Assembly: GCF_010499455.1 (NCBI RefSeq)
Contig: NZ_JAAGOH010000010.1
Span: 91,553-155,552 of the forward strand
Origin: Ideonella livida
Lineage (GTDB): Bacteria; Pseudomonadota; Gammaproteobacteria; Burkholderiales; Burkholderiaceae_C
Length of the DNA stretch: 64,000 bases
Direction of reading: 5' to 3'
Shown here: positions 45,883 to 56,398 of the stretch, piece by piece
Layout: each line of letters begins with the position of its first letter
Numbering within the stretch: position 1 is the stretch's first letter
Notes under the pieces: model-generated
Databases searched by the model: none
Seen by the model: only the letters and a program-made list of their open reading frames with translations
What the model was told of the DNA's origin: nothing
Made by a program: the position numbers and the translations under genes

Positions 45883-46635
45883 TCAGCTCATGAACATGCC
45901 GCCGTTGACGTGCAGTTCGGAGCCGGTGATGTAACCCGCCTCCGGAGAGGCGAGGAAGGTGACCGCGTGGGCGATCTCCTGGGGTTGACCCAGCCGCTGC
46001 AGCGGAATCTGCTGCAGCAATGCAGCCTTCTGTGCTTCAGGCAGGGTCTCGGTCATGTCGGTGGCGATGAAACCGGGCGCCACGCAATTGACGGTGATGT
46101 TGCGGCTGCCCAACTCGCGGGCCAGCGCACGGGTCATGCCAGCCACGCCCGCCTTGGCGGCGGCGTAGTTGGCCTGCCCCGGATTGCCCGAGGCCCCCAC
46201 CACCGACGTGATGCTGATGATGCGGCCATAGCGCTGCTTCATCATCGGTCGGATGACGGCGCGCGAGAGGCGGAAGACGGCCTTGAGGTTGGTCTCCAGC
46301 ACGGCGTCCCAGTCCTCATCCTTCATGCGCATGGCCAGGGTGTCGCGGGTGATGCCGGCGTTGTTGACCAGCACATGCAGGGCACCATGCTCCTTGACGA
46401 TGGCATCGATCAGCGCGTCCACGCCGGCGGCGTCATTGACGTTCAGGTTCACACCCTTGCAGCCCGGGAAGGCCGACAGGCCCTCGCCGATGCTGGCGGC
46501 GCCGGCATCGCTGGTGGCGGTGCCGATGACCCGATAGCCTTGCTGGGCCAGACCCAGGGCAATGGCGCGGCCAATGCCGCGGGAGGCGCCGGTGACCAGG
46601 GCCACCTGACCGGAAGTGCGCTCAGCGTCGCTCAT
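45883..46635 (-). CDS. fabG: 3-oxoacyl-ACP reductase
   Basis: The 250-residue NADPH-dependent short-chain dehydrogenase reduces 3-oxoacyl-ACP. The cofactor motif TGASRGIG is at 15-22, NNAG at 91-94, Ser144 in ISITSVVG and Tyr157-x3-Lys161 in ANYAAAKAG form the catalytic set. It ends GSELHVNGGMFMS. The ATG overlaps the fabD stop (ATGA), so both are translated from one message. Confidence 0.96.
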   Translation of the reverse strand: MSDAERTSGQVALVTGASRGIGRAIALGLAQQGYRVIGTATSDAGAASIGEGLSAFPGCKGVNLNVNDAAGVDALIDAIVKEHGALHVLVNNAGITRDTLAMRMKDEDWDAVLETNLKAVFRLSRAVIRPMMKQRYGRIISITSVVGASGNPGQANYAAAKAGVAGMTRALARELGSRNITVNCVAPGFIATDMTETLPEAQKAALLQQIPLQRLGQPQEIAHAVTFLASPEAGYITGSELHVNGGMFMS

Positions 46636-47573
46636 GCCAGCATTCCTTTGACGTCGGCCAGGGAGGCCGGATCCAGCACCGTGGCCGAGACTGCCTCGGC
46701 GTCGATGCGCTTGACCATGCCCGAGAGCACCTTGCCCGGGCCGCATTCGATGATGTGGGTGAGCCCGCGGGCACGCAGGGCCTGCACCACTTCGACCCAG
46801 CGCACGGGGCCGAAGGCCTGGCGGTACAGCGCATCGCGGATGGCGTCGGCATCGGTGGCCACGGCCACGTCAATGTTGTTGACCACCGAAATCTGCGGCA
46901 CGGCGAGTTTCAGCTCGGCCAGACGCGCCTTCAGGCGCTCGGCCGCCGGCTTCATCAGGCTGGAGTGGAAGGGGGCGGAAACCGGCAGCGGCAGGGCGCG
47001 CTTGGCCCCCTTGGCCTTGAGGACCTCGCAGCCCTTGGCCACACCGTCCTTGGAGCCGGCGATCACCGTCTGCTTGGGATCGTTGAAGTTGACGGCCTCG
47101 ACCACTTCACCCGGGGCGGCGGCGGCCGCCTCGGCGCAGCCGGCGCGCACGGCATCGGCATCTAGGCCCAAGATGGCGGCCATGGCGCCCTGCCCCACCG
47201 GCACAGCCTCCTGCATGGCCTGGGCACGCAGTCGCACCAGCGGCAGCGCATCGGCCAGGCTCAGCACGCCGGCGGCCACCAGCGCGGTGTATTCCCCGAG
47301 GGAGTGGCCGGCGACGGCGGCCGGCACAGCCCCCCCTTCGGCCAGCCAGGCGCGGTAGCAGGCGATGGCAGCGGTGAGCATCACCGGCTGGGTGTTGGTG
47401 GTGAGGTCCAGCTGCTCCTTGGGGCCGGCGTGGATCAGGGCACCAATGTCTTCACCCAACGCTGCCGAGGCCTCGGCCAGGGTCTGCACCACGGCGGGGT
47501 GATCACCCCAGGCGTCGAGCATGCCTACAGATTGGGAGCCCTGGCCCGGAAAGACGAAAGCAAATGCGGTCAT
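46632..47573 (-). CDS. fabD: Malonyl-CoA:ACP transacylase
   Basis: The 313-residue enzyme moves malonyl from CoA to ACP. It starts MTAFAFVFPGQGSQSVGML, with the nucleophile Ser91 in AGHSLGEYTAL and the partner histidine in SAPFHSSLMKP. VNFNDPKQTVIAGSKDGV is also typical. The start at 47573 was chosen because the 38 residues upstream in frame are not conserved. fabH lies 67 bp upstream, fabG overlaps downstream. Confidence 0.96.
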   Translation of the reverse strand: MTAFAFVFPGQGSQSVGMLDAWGDHPAVVQTLAEASAALGEDIGALIHAGPKEQLDLTTNTQPVMLTAAIACYRAWLAEGGAVPAAVAGHSLGEYTALVAAGVLSLADALPLVRLRAQAMQEAVPVGQGAMAAILGLDADAVRAGCAEAAAAAPGEVVEAVNFNDPKQTVIAGSKDGVAKGCEVLKAKGAKRALPLPVSAPFHSSLMKPAAERLKARLAELKLAVPQISVVNNIDVAVATDADAIRDALYRQAFGPVRWVEVVQALRARGLTHIIECGPGKVLSGMVKRIDAEAVSATVLDPASLADVKGMLA

Positions 47574-47640
47574 GGTCTTAGGCGCGCCTGCCGGCGCATG
47601 AGAGCGGGAGAGAAACTGGCGCCGCAGCCGGCACCGCCGT

Positions 47641-48654
47641 TCAGAAGTCGAGCAGCACCGCCCCCCAGGTGAAGCCGCCGCCCACACCCTCGAGCATCAC
47701 CGTGTCACCCGCACGCACCTGTCCGGCGCGCACGGCCTGGTCCAGTGCCAGGGGAATCGAGGCGGCCGAAGTGTTGCCATGCTCATGCACGGTCACCACC
47801 ACCCGCTCCAGCGGAAGCTTCAGCTTGCGGGCTGTGCCCTGCATGATGCGGATGTTGGCCTGGTGCGGAACCAGCCAGTCGATGTCGGCGGCGGTGCGGC
47901 CCGCGGCCGCCAGCACCTCACGCGCGACCTCGTCGAGCACGCCCACCGCCAACTTGAAGACGGCCTGGCCATCCATGGTCAGCAGCGGCACACCCGAGAC
48001 CTGGCCACCCGACACCGTGCCCGGCACCTGGAGGATCTCCCGATGACGGCCGTCGGCGTGCAGACGGGTGGCGAGGATGCCCGGTTCAGCCGAGGCTTCG
48101 ACCACCACAGCGCCGGCACCATCACCGAACAGCACGCAGGTGGTGCGGTCGTTGAAGTCCAGGATGCGGGAGAAGATCTCGGCACCGATGACCAGCGCGC
48201 ACCGGGCGCTGCCGGCGCGCACCATGGCATCGGCCACCGACAGCGCATACACGAAGCCCGAGCACACCGCCTGCACATCAAAGGCCGGGCAGCCCTGGAT
48301 GCCCAGCTTGTGCTGGACGATGGTGGCCGTGGACGGGAACACCATGTCCGGCGTAGAGGTGGCCAGGATGATCAGGTCCACATCCTCGGGCCGGCGACCC
48401 GCCGCCTCCAGGGCGTGGCGTGCTGCCCGGGTGGCCAGATCGCTGGTGCAGGTTTGGGCGTCGGCGAAATGGCGGGCGCGGATGCCGGTGCGCTCGACGA
48501 TCCACTCGTCGGAGGTCTCCAGGCCACGCGCGGCCAGCTCGGCCGCCAGCTCCTGGTTGCTCACCCGCCGGGCGGGCAGTGCGCTCCCGGTGCCCGTGAT
48601 GCGTGCGTAGCGTTCAGCGCGGTCAGCGGGCGGGGTCGCGGAAGTCGTCATCAT
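47641..48654 (-). CDS. fabH: 3-oxoacyl-ACP synthase III
   Basis: The 337-residue enzyme starts fatty-acid synthesis by condensing acetyl-CoA with malonyl-ACP. The catalytic Cys131 lies in [14 protein letters not shown], the histidine in [13 protein letters not shown] and the asparagine in [29 protein letters not shown] is also conserved. Two consecutive ATG codons (48654, 48651) overlap the plsX stop as ATGATG, giving a coupled start. The N-terminal 15 residues are longer than in E. coli. Confidence 0.96.
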   Translation of the reverse strand: MMTTSATPPADRAERYARITGTGSALPARRVSNQELAAELAARGLETSDEWIVERTGIRARHFADAQTCTSDLATRAARHALEAAGRRPEDVDLIILATSTPDMVFPSTATIVQHKLGIQGCPAFDVQAVCSGFVYALSVADAMVRAGSARCALVIGAEIFSRILDFNDRTTCVLFGDGAGAVVVEASAEPGILATRLHADGRHREILQVPGTVSGGQVSGVPLLTMDGQAVFKLAVGVLDEVAREVLAAAGRTAADIDWLVPHQANIRIMQGTARKLKLPLERVVVTVHEHGNTSAASIPLALDQAVRAGQVRAGDTVMLEGVGGGFTWGAVLLDF

Positions 48655-49730
48655 GCTGCGGTCTTGACCGGAGAATCCGCCGGCGCGGCGGCCGGCATGG
48701 CCTGCAGCGTGACCTCGATGCGCTCATGCACGCGGTCGAGCAGGCGGTTGCGGGCGGCATCATAAGCGCGGCTCATCGCGCGCTCAAAACCGAGCGCATC
48801 CGAAGAACCGTGGGCCTTGAACACCAACCCCCGCAGGCCGAGCAGCGCGCCGCCGCTGTAGCGGCGGTGGTCCACACGGGCCTTGAAACGGTTGAGCACC
48901 GGCATGGCCACGACCGCGGCCATGCGCGTCCAGAGGTTGCGGGTGAACTCTTCCTTGATGAGCGTGCCCATCAGGGAGGCCACGCCTTCGGAGGTCTTGA
49001 GGGCCACATTGCCGACGAAGCCGTCACAGACGACCAGGTCGGTGGTGCCCTTGAAGATGTCGTTGCCTTCCACGTTGCCGTAGAAGTTGATCAGGCCGGC
49101 TGCCGCGCACTGGCGCAGCAGCTCACCGGCCTGCTTGATGGTCTCGCTGCCCTTGATGATCTCTTCGCCGATGTTGAGCAGGCCCACGGTGGGTTGCTCC
49201 TTGCCGTCGAGCGCGGACACCAGGGCGCTGCCCATCACCGCAAACTGCAGCAGGTGCTGGGCCGAGCAGTCGACGTTGGCCCCCAGGTCGAGCACCTTGG
49301 TCAGACCGCCGCGCGAATTGGGCAGCATGGCGGCAATGGCCGGCCGGTCGATGCCATCGAGGGTCTTCAGGATGTAGCGGGACACCGCCATCAGCGCGCC
49401 GGTGTTGCCGGCAGACACGCAGGCATCGGCCTGGGTGGCACCGGCGGCATCGGGCTTGAGTTGCTGGATGGCCACCCGCATGGACGAGTCACGCTTGCGG
49501 CGCAACGCGACCTCGACCGGGTCGTCCATGGCCACCACCTCGGTGGCCAGGACCACACGGCAGCGGTCCCACTGGGCCACGGGCGCCAGCGCCTGCTCAG
49601 TGCCGACCAGCACCAGCTCCGCATCGGCATGGGTGGCCAGGAAGTCGCGGCAGGCCGCCAGCGTGACCGAGGGACCATGGTCCCCGCCCATGCAATCGAC
49701 GGCGATGCGCACGCGCTCGAGAGGCTTCAT
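48651..49730 (-). CDS. plsX: Phosphate acyltransferase PlsX
   Basis: The 359-residue peripheral membrane enzyme makes acyl-phosphate from acyl-ACP for phosphatidic acid synthesis. It begins [20 protein letters not shown] and has [40 protein letters not shown] and [16 protein letters not shown], all typical of PlsX. ATG at 49730 has GGTGAG at good spacing; a TTG one codon upstream is less likely. rpmF is upstream with a 162-bp gap that holds a strong hairpin; fabH overlaps downstream. Confidence 0.96.
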   Translation of the reverse strand: MKPLERVRIAVDCMGGDHGPSVTLAACRDFLATHADAELVLVGTEQALAPVAQWDRCRVVLATEVVAMDDPVEVALRRKRDSSMRVAIQQLKPDAAGATQADACVSAGNTGALMAVSRYILKTLDGIDRPAIAAMLPNSRGGLTKVLDLGANVDCSAQHLLQFAVMGSALVSALDGKEQPTVGLLNIGEEIIKGSETIKQAGELLRQCAAAGLINFYGNVEGNDIFKGTTDLVVCDGFVGNVALKTSEGVASLMGTLIKEEFTRNLWTRMAAVVAMPVLNRFKARVDHRRYSGGALLGLRGLVFKAHGSSDALGFERAMSRAYDAARNRLLDRVHERIEVTLQAMPAAAPADSPVKTAA

Positions 49731-49767
49731 CAACTCACCATCATCCGGCGCGGACGCCCCAGCGACA

Positions 49768-49789
49768 GACGGGCGCGAAAGCGCCCGTC
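49768..49789 (-). other. Strong tetraloop hairpin between rpmF and plsX
   Basis: GACGGGCGC and GCGCCCGTC form a perfect 9-bp stem around a 4-nt loop (GAAA on the plus strand, TTTC on the transcribed minus strand). No T-tract follows. It may be a processing or attenuation site that lets rpmF be expressed more highly than plsX and the fab genes. Confidence 0.5.
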
Positions 49790-49892
49790 ACAGCCTCAAG
49801 CGGCCACCCCATGGTTTCAGACCGAAGGATCCCTCAGGATCCGGGAGCCCGCCTCAACGGCCCGCAGGCCGGCGCGCGGCTCCGCGCGGACT

Positions 49893-50075
49893 TCAGGCCT
49901 CGGCCTTGGTCTTCAGGACCTTGCGGCCACGGTAGAAACCGTTGGGGCTGATGTGGTGGCGCAGGTGCACTTCACCCGTGGTCGCCTCGATGGCGGTGCC
50001 CGGCTGGGTCAGGGCGTTGTGCGAACGGTGCATGCCGCGCTTGGAGGGCGACTTCTTGTTTTGCTGGACAGCCAT
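49893..50075 (-). CDS. rpmF: 50S ribosomal protein L32
   Basis: The 60-residue basic protein reads [20 protein letters not shown] and continues with [18 protein letters not shown], the L32 pattern. It lacks the four zinc cysteines of the C+ form, so it is a zinc-independent type. GGAGCTTCC precedes the ATG (AGGAGC). The yceD gene is upstream on the same strand but separated by 324 bp, more than the usual short gap. Confidence 0.96.
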   Translation of the reverse strand: MAVQQNKKSPSKRGMHRSHNALTQPGTAIEATTGEVHLRHHISPNGFYRGRKVLKTKAEA

Positions 50076-50399
50076 GGGAAGCTCCTGGAGCGCCGGATTC
50101 CCCGGCGAAGGTCAACGATCAGAACGGCGCCGGCGGCAATGCCGGCACAGGACGGTGGTGGTGCAGGGCGGGTCGTCGCGCGCCCGGCCCCGCTGGCGCC
50201 TTCCCTGGGGCCGCGTCGGCGGCCTTGAGGGGCCTGGACGCCGGCCCAGCACCGCGTGGCGGCCGGGGGATGGCTGAGGGCGCGGGACATGGACCTGTCC
50301 TGCGAAAAGCCCAAGAGTGTAGCACGTCGTCCAAAGGCAGGACAGCTGCGCCCGCTCCGCCAAGATGGCGGCCAGGTGGCCACCCGCCCGCCGCCCGCC
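50076..50399 (-). promoter_or_regulatory. 324-bp gap between yceD and rpmF with candidate promoter
   Basis: No gene is convincing here. On the minus strand TGCTACACT (50324-50316) is an extended -10 (TGn plus TACACT) without a clear -35; a transcript from it would have a leader of about 235 nt before rpmF. The rest is GC-rich with short inverted repeats such as GCCGGC copies near 50130-50150. Confidence 0.35.
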
Positions 50400-50966
50400 T
50401 CAGCTGGTGGACTTCTTCAGCCGCGCCAGCGCGGCAAAGGGGTGCTCAGCCGGCTCCTGCGCAGGCTCCGAAACCTCGTCAAGGTCGTCCACCGGACGCG
50501 GCAAGGGATCGGGACAGTCGTCCTCGTGGGCGGGCACCAGCGGCAGCTCCAGCAGCAGCTCGTCCTCGACCAGTTCCAGCGCGTCCAGATCACGCACCAG
50601 CTCGAGCACATCCTCCTCCAGCTCCGCGTCCAAGGCGGCCGCACGGGACTCGTCGGCCACAAACCGCAGCGGCCGCTCCACCTCCAGCACGGTCTGCACC
50701 GGCCCCAGGCAACGCTGGCAGCACAGTGGCAGCTCCACCTGGGCATGCAGGTACATCCAGATCTCGGCGGCGCCGCCCTTGACCGGGCGGGCCTCACCGG
50801 TCAGGCGCCACCTGACCTGGGCACCATCGAAGGCGGGGGACTCACGCACGGCCGCTTCGGCCAGCCGCTCCAGGGACGCCAGGGGCCATTCGCCGGCCAG
50901 CTGCTCACCGCGCTGGGCCAGTGCGGCCACATCCAGCCGCCGGGGATCAAGGGGTTTGGACTTCAT
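50400..50966 (-). CDS. yceD: YceD family protein (DUF177)
   Basis: The 188-residue acidic protein has the DUF177 features: a Cys pair in ELPLCCQRCLGPVQTVLEVE (about 79-98), an acidic stretch EEDVLELVRDLDALELVEDE and LELPLVPAHEDDCPDPLP. In plants and some bacteria YceD homologues act in 23S rRNA accumulation; its exact role here is unknown. The usual location is directly before rpmF, as found. The start at 50966 (MKSKPLDPRRLDV) is the first conserved methionine. It diverges from the Maf gene, matching the E. coli yceF/yceD-rpmF-plsX-fab arrangement. Confidence 0.92.
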   Translation of the reverse strand: MKSKPLDPRRLDVAALAQRGEQLAGEWPLASLERLAEAAVRESPAFDGAQVRWRLTGEARPVKGGAAEIWMYLHAQVELPLCCQRCLGPVQTVLEVERPLRFVADESRAAALDAELEEDVLELVRDLDALELVEDELLLELPLVPAHEDDCPDPLPRPVDDLDEVSEPAQEPAEHPFAALARLKKSTS

Positions 50967-51006
50967 CCCCGCCAGTGTACGAGGGGGCGCCCCGGGCCAC
51001 GCGACA

Positions 51007-51645
51007 ATGGTGCCCATGCCCTTGCCCCCGCCCGCCCCCCTGCCGCCGCCGCCATCGCGGCCGCTGCTGCTGGCCAGCACCTCCATCTACCGGCGCGAGC
51101 TGCTGGCGCGCCTGCGCATCCCGTTTGACGTGGCCTCGCCCGCGGTGGACGAGACCCCACACCTGGGCGAGGCCCCGGCCGCGCTGGCGCAGCGGCTGGC
51201 ACTGGCCAAGGCCCGCGCCGTGGCGGCGCGCCACCCCGACGCGCTGGTGATCGGCTCCGACCAGGTGGCCGACCTGGACGGGCAACCCATCGGCAAGCCC
51301 GGCGACCACGCACGGGCCGTGGCGCAACTGCAGGCCATGCGCGGACGCACCGTCGTCTTCCACACCGCGGTGGCGGTGGTGGAAGCGGCCAGCGGACGCG
51401 CCTGGGAGGCGATGGCCACCGTGAAGGTGCGCATGCGCCCGCTGGACGATGCACAAATCGAACGCTACCTGCAGCTGGAACAGCCCTACGACTGCGCCGG
51501 CAGTGCCAAGTGCGAAACGCTGGGCATCGCGCTGCTGGAGGCCATCGAGTCGGACGACCCCACCGCCCTGGTGGGCCTGCCCTTGATCGCCACCAGCCAC
51601 CTGCTGCGGCAGGCCGGCCTGGATGTGCTGCAGGAGGCCCGATGA
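51007..51645 (+). CDS. Maf/YceF-type nucleotide pyrophosphatase
   Basis: The 212-residue protein has Maf family signatures: LLLASTSIYRRELLARLRIP, VDETPHLGE, LVIGSDQVADLDGQPIGKPG and YDCAGSAKCETLGIALLEAI. The AGSAKCE block places it with the YceF subgroup, which hydrolyses 7-methyl-GTP (known for E. coli YceF) as a house-cleaning activity. Starts at 51007 (MVPMPLPPP) and 51016 (MPLPPP) are both possible; neither has a clear ribosome-binding site. The stop overlaps the start of the next gene (ATGA). Divergence from yceD is as in E. coli. Confidence 0.92.
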   Translation: MVPMPLPPPAPLPPPPSRPLLLASTSIYRRELLARLRIPFDVASPAVDETPHLGEAPAALAQRLALAKARAVAARHPDALVIGSDQVADLDGQPIGKPGDHARAVAQLQAMRGRTVVFHTAVAVVEAASGRAWEAMATVKVRMRPLDDAQIERYLQLEQPYDCAGSAKCETLGIALLEAIESDDPTALVGLPLIATSHLLRQAGLDVLQEAR

Positions 51646-52427
51646 GCTCACCCGACCGCCCTGGCACCGGCCGCCTGGTCCTGGTGCCCAACACCCTGGA
51701 CCTGGGCGCCGCACCGGAGCCCATCGCCCAGGTGCTGCCCGTGGGCGTGCTGCAGCGCGCCGCGGGTCTGCGCCACTGGGTGGTGGAGAACGCCAAGAGC
51801 ACCCGCGCCTTCCTCAAGCGCTGTGACGCCGTGGCGCCGCTGGCCCTGCCGCTGCAGCAGCTCGACATCCAGGAGCTGCCCCGCCCGCGCAAGGGCGCCG
51901 CGCCTGGCGCGGACGCCCCCCAGGACTGGGAGCGCCTGCTCGCCCCCGCCCTGGCCGGCGGTGAGGTGGCGCTGCAGAGCGAGGCCGGCCTGCCCGGCGT
52001 GGCCGACCCGGGCGCGGCGCTGGTGATGGCGGCGCATCGCGCCGGGCTGGCGGTAGAGCCGTTGCCCGGGCCCAGCTCGCTGACCTTGGCGGTGGCCGCC
52101 AGTGGCCTGAACGGACAGCGTTTTGCCTTTGAGGGCTACCTCCCCCAGGACGCCGCGGCGCGCGCGCAGCGCGTCAAGACCCTGGAACAGCGCTCTCGTC
52201 AGGAAGGCCAAACCCAACTGGTGATCGAGACCCCCTACCGCAACACCGCACTGCTGCAGGCCCTGGTGGCGCAGCTGTCGCCGGGCACCTGGCTGAGTGT
52301 GGCCTGGGGACTGACCAGCGCCGGCGGCGGTTGCCGCACGCTCAAGGTCTCGCAGTGGCGCCAGCTGCCGGCGGATCAGCGCACCTTGGCCTCGGACCTG
52401 CCGGCGGTGTTCATGTGGCTGGCCTGA
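51642..52427 (+). CDS. Tetrapyrrole-methylase-family SAM methyltransferase (RsmI-like paralogue)
   Basis: The 261-residue protein has the TP-methylase pattern: GRLVLVPNTLDLGAAPEPIA, HWVVENAKSTRAFLKRC, GGEVALQSEAGLPGVADPGA, VEPLPGPSSLTLAVAASGLN and FEGYLPQD. This is the RsmI (16S rRNA 2'-O-methylase) core, but the usual N-terminal 'ATPIGNLxD' is NTLDLGAAPE and the C-terminal portion is short and altered. It may be a diverged paralogue with another target. It is coupled to the Maf gene by a 4-bp overlap; its end overlaps the convergent vanZ-like gene by 17 bp. Confidence 0.85.
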   Translation: MSSPDRPGTGRLVLVPNTLDLGAAPEPIAQVLPVGVLQRAAGLRHWVVENAKSTRAFLKRCDAVAPLALPLQQLDIQELPRPRKGAAPGADAPQDWERLLAPALAGGEVALQSEAGLPGVADPGAALVMAAHRAGLAVEPLPGPSSLTLAVAASGLNGQRFAFEGYLPQDAAARAQRVKTLEQRSRQEGQTQLVIETPYRNTALLQALVAQLSPGTWLSVAWGLTSAGGGCRTLKVSQWRQLPADQRTLASDLPAVFMWLA

Positions 52428-52745
52428 CCGGCGGCCAGCGCCAGACGCCCAGCGCCAGGCCGACGGCATCGGCCAGCACATCGCCCAGCGAAGGATCTCG
52501 CCCCGGCGTGAAGGCTTGGCCCACCTCGATGGCTACCCCGTAGGCCAGCAGCACCGCCAGCACCCGGGGGGCCGGCCAGCCGCAGCGCCGGGCCATCCAC
52601 CAAAAAGCCACAAAGGCCGCGGCATGGCGCACCTTGTCCGCCTGCCAAAACCAGTCGGGCCCGGGAGGACCGGGTGGCAGCAGGGCAAACACATAGCCCC
52701 CGGCCAGCGCCAGCACCAACAGCCCGCGCCAACCCTGCGTGAGGC

Positions 52746-52749
<4 letters not shown>
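52411..52749 (-). CDS. VanZ-like small membrane protein
   Basis: The 112-residue product has hydrophobic spans (about 9-24, 41-53, 60-75 and 89-102) and the VanZ-family landmarks DKVRHAAAFVAFWWMARRCG and GVAIEVGQAFTPGRDPSLGD followed by LADAVGLALG. Function of chromosomal VanZ-like proteins is generally unknown; the name comes from teicoplanin resistance. The start is a GTG overlapping the stop of the helicase gene (GTGA), so it is likely expressed with it. Confidence 0.85.
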
Positions 52750-54260
<1,511 letters not shown>

Positions 54261-54292
54261 GTCTGGTGATTATCCGCGGCATCCGGACTGGC

Positions 54293-54298
54293 TACACT
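54293..54298 (+). promoter_or_regulatory. Candidate -10 for the rfbBDA unit
   Basis: TACACT lies 74-79 bp before the rfbB ATG; TTATCC at 54270-54275 would be a poor -35 at 17 bp. A small hairpin CCGGGT-CA-ACCCGG (54306-54319) would lie at the start of the leader. The assignment is tentative. Confidence 0.35.
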
Positions 54299-54371
54299 TT
54301 GAAATCCGGGTCAACCCGGTCTTCACCCTGGCTTTCTGGGGCCAACAGGCCCATTTCTTGAGGGAATTCGC

Positions 54372-55430
54372 ATGATTCTGGTCACCGGCGGCGCTGGTTT
54401 CATCGGCAGCAACTTCGTGCTCGACTGGCTGGCCCAGAGCGACGAGCCGGTCGTCAACCTCGACGCCCTGACCTATGCCGGCAACCTGGCCAACCTGGCC
54501 ACCCTGGCGGGCGATGCGCGCCACACCTTCGTCAAGGGCGACATCTGCGACCGCGCCCTGGTCGACTCGCTGCTGGCCACCCACCGCCCGCGCGCCATCG
54601 TCCACTTCGCGGCAGAGAGCCACGTCGACCGGTCCATCCACGGCCCGGGCGCATTCATGAAGACAAATGTGGACGGCACCTTCACGCTGCTGGAAGCCGC
54701 CCGCGCCTACTGGGGCGGCCTGCAGGGCGACGAGAAGGCGGCCTTCCGTTTCCACCATGTCTCCACCGACGAGGTCTACGGCTCCCTCAAGCCCAGCGAC
54801 CCGCCCTTTGCCGAGACCAACCCCTACGAGCCCAACAGCCCCTACAGCGCCAGCAAGGCCGCCAGCGACCACCTGGTGCGCGCCTGGCACCACACCTACG
54901 GGCTGCCGGTGGTCACCACCAACTGCTCAAACAACTACGGGCCGTACCATTTCCCCGAGAAGCTGATCCCGCTGATGATCGTCAACGCCCTGGCGGGCAA
55001 GCCCCTGCCGGTGTACGGTGACGGCCAGCAGATCCGCGACTGGCTCTACGTCAAGGACCACTGCAGCGGCATCCGCGCCGTGCTGGCCGGCGGCCGACTG
55101 GGGGAGACCTATAACATCGGCGGCTGGAACGAACAGGCCAACATCGACATCGTCAAGATCGTCTGCGCCCTGCTCGACGAGCTGCGCCCCGACCCGGCCG
55201 GCCCCTACAGCCGACTGATCACCTACGTGACCGACCGCCCGGGCCACGACCGCCGCTATGCCATCGACGCCCGCAAGATCGAGCGCGAGCTGGGCTGGCG
55301 CCCGGCCGAGACCTTCGAGACCGGCATCCGCAAGACGGTGCAGTGGTACCTCGACAACGCCGACTGGGTGGCCAATGTGCAGAGCGGCGCCTACAAGGAC
55401 TGGGTCAGCACCAACTACCAAGCCCGCTGA
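54372..55430 (+). CDS. rfbB: dTDP-glucose 4,6-dehydratase
   Basis: The 352-residue extended SDR enzyme converts dTDP-glucose to dTDP-4-keto-6-deoxyglucose. It starts [20 protein letters not shown] with the NAD-binding [20 protein letters not shown] carries the Thr-Asp-Glu catalytic set and [13 protein letters not shown] the Tyr-x3-Lys pair. [15 protein letters not shown] and [15 protein letters not shown] are also typical. It is the first gene of rfbB-rfbD-rfbA, the dTDP-L-rhamnose pathway for O-antigen or exopolysaccharide. Confidence 0.97.
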   Translation: MILVTGGAGFIGSNFVLDWLAQSDEPVVNLDALTYAGNLANLATLAGDARHTFVKGDICDRALVDSLLATHRPRAIVHFAAESHVDRSIHGPGAFMKTNVDGTFTLLEAARAYWGGLQGDEKAAFRFHHVSTDEVYGSLKPSDPPFAETNPYEPNSPYSASKAASDHLVRAWHHTYGLPVVTTNCSNNYGPYHFPEKLIPLMIVNALAGKPLPVYGDGQQIRDWLYVKDHCSGIRAVLAGGRLGETYNIGGWNEQANIDIVKIVCALLDELRPDPAGPYSRLITYVTDRPGHDRRYAIDARKIERELGWRPAETFETGIRKTVQWYLDNADWVANVQSGAYKDWVSTNYQAR

Positions 55431-55449
55431 GACGGGAGGACCGCACACC

Positions 55450-56343
55450 ATGAAGATCCTCCTGTTCGGAAAAGGCGGCCAGGTCGGCTGGGAACTGCAA
55501 CGCGCGCTGGCCCCCCTGGGCGACGTCGTGGCGGTGGACCATGACAGCCGCGAGCTGCATGGCGACTTCGCCCGCCCCGAGGCCCTAGCGGCCACGGTGC
55601 AGGCGGTGCGGCCGCAGCTCATCGTCAATGCCGCGGCCCACACCGCCGTGGACAAAGCCGAGAGCGAGCCCGAACTGGCCCGCGCCCTCAACGCCACCGC
55701 GCCGGGGGTCATCGCCCGCGAGGCCGCGGCCATCGGTGCCACCCTCATCCACTACAGCACCGACTATGTGTTTGACGGCTCCGGCCACGCCGCCCGCGAC
55801 GAGGACGCCGCCACCGCTCCCTTGAGCGTGTACGGCCAGACCAAGCTGGAAGGTGAGCAGCTCATTGCTGCCAGCGGTTGCGCGCACCTGATCCTGCGCA
55901 CCAGCTGGGTGTTTGCCGCACGTGGCGGCAACTTTGCCAAGACCATGCTGCGCCTGGCAGCCGAGCGCGACGCGCTCAACGTCATCGACGACCAGATCGG
56001 TGCGCCCACCGGGGCCGAGTTGCTGGCCGACGTCACCGCCCATGCCGCCCGCGTGCTGCAAGTGCGGCCCGAGCTGGGCGGCCTGTACCACTGCGTGGCC
56101 GGCGGTGAGACCAGCTGGTTCGAGTACGCGCGCCACGTGATCGAGTGGGCCCGCGCCCAAGGCAAACCCATCAAGGTGGCGGCCGACGCCATCCACGCCA
56201 TTCCCACCCGCGCCTACCCCACACCGGCCACCCGGCCGCTCAACTCGCGCCTGTCGACCCTCAAGCTGCAGCAGGCCTTTGGCCTGCGCCTTCCGCACTG
56301 GCAGACCGGCGTGGACCGCATGCTCGCCGAGGTCTACGCCTGA
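55450..56343 (+). CDS. rfbD: dTDP-4-dehydrorhamnose reductase
   Basis: The 297-residue SDR enzyme reduces dTDP-4-keto-L-rhamnose to dTDP-L-rhamnose. Motifs are [44 protein letters not shown] and YGQTKLEGE (Tyr-x3-Lys). [20 protein letters not shown] and [14 protein letters not shown] are also conserved. It lies 19 bp after rfbB, with GGGAGGA upstream of the ATG, and 55 bp before rfbA. Confidence 0.97.
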   Translation: MKILLFGKGGQVGWELQRALAPLGDVVAVDHDSRELHGDFARPEALAATVQAVRPQLIVNAAAHTAVDKAESEPELARALNATAPGVIAREAAAIGATLIHYSTDYVFDGSGHAARDEDAATAPLSVYGQTKLEGEQLIAASGCAHLILRTSWVFAARGGNFAKTMLRLAAERDALNVIDDQIGAPTGAELLADVTAHAARVLQVRPELGGLYHCVAGGETSWFEYARHVIEWARAQGKPIKVAADAIHAIPTRAYPTPATRPLNSRLSTLKLQQAFGLRLPHWQTGVDRMLAEVYA

Positions 56344-56398
56344 GCCCCTTCAGGCCGACCCCGACGCCCTTCTTCTCTTCCCGCACACGGCAAACCCC

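Noticed and set aside
50112..50363. Possible small minus-strand gene between yceD and rpmF.
   Set aside because: It is Arg/Pro-rich with no ribosome-binding site and no recognisable segment. It looks like GC-driven noise.
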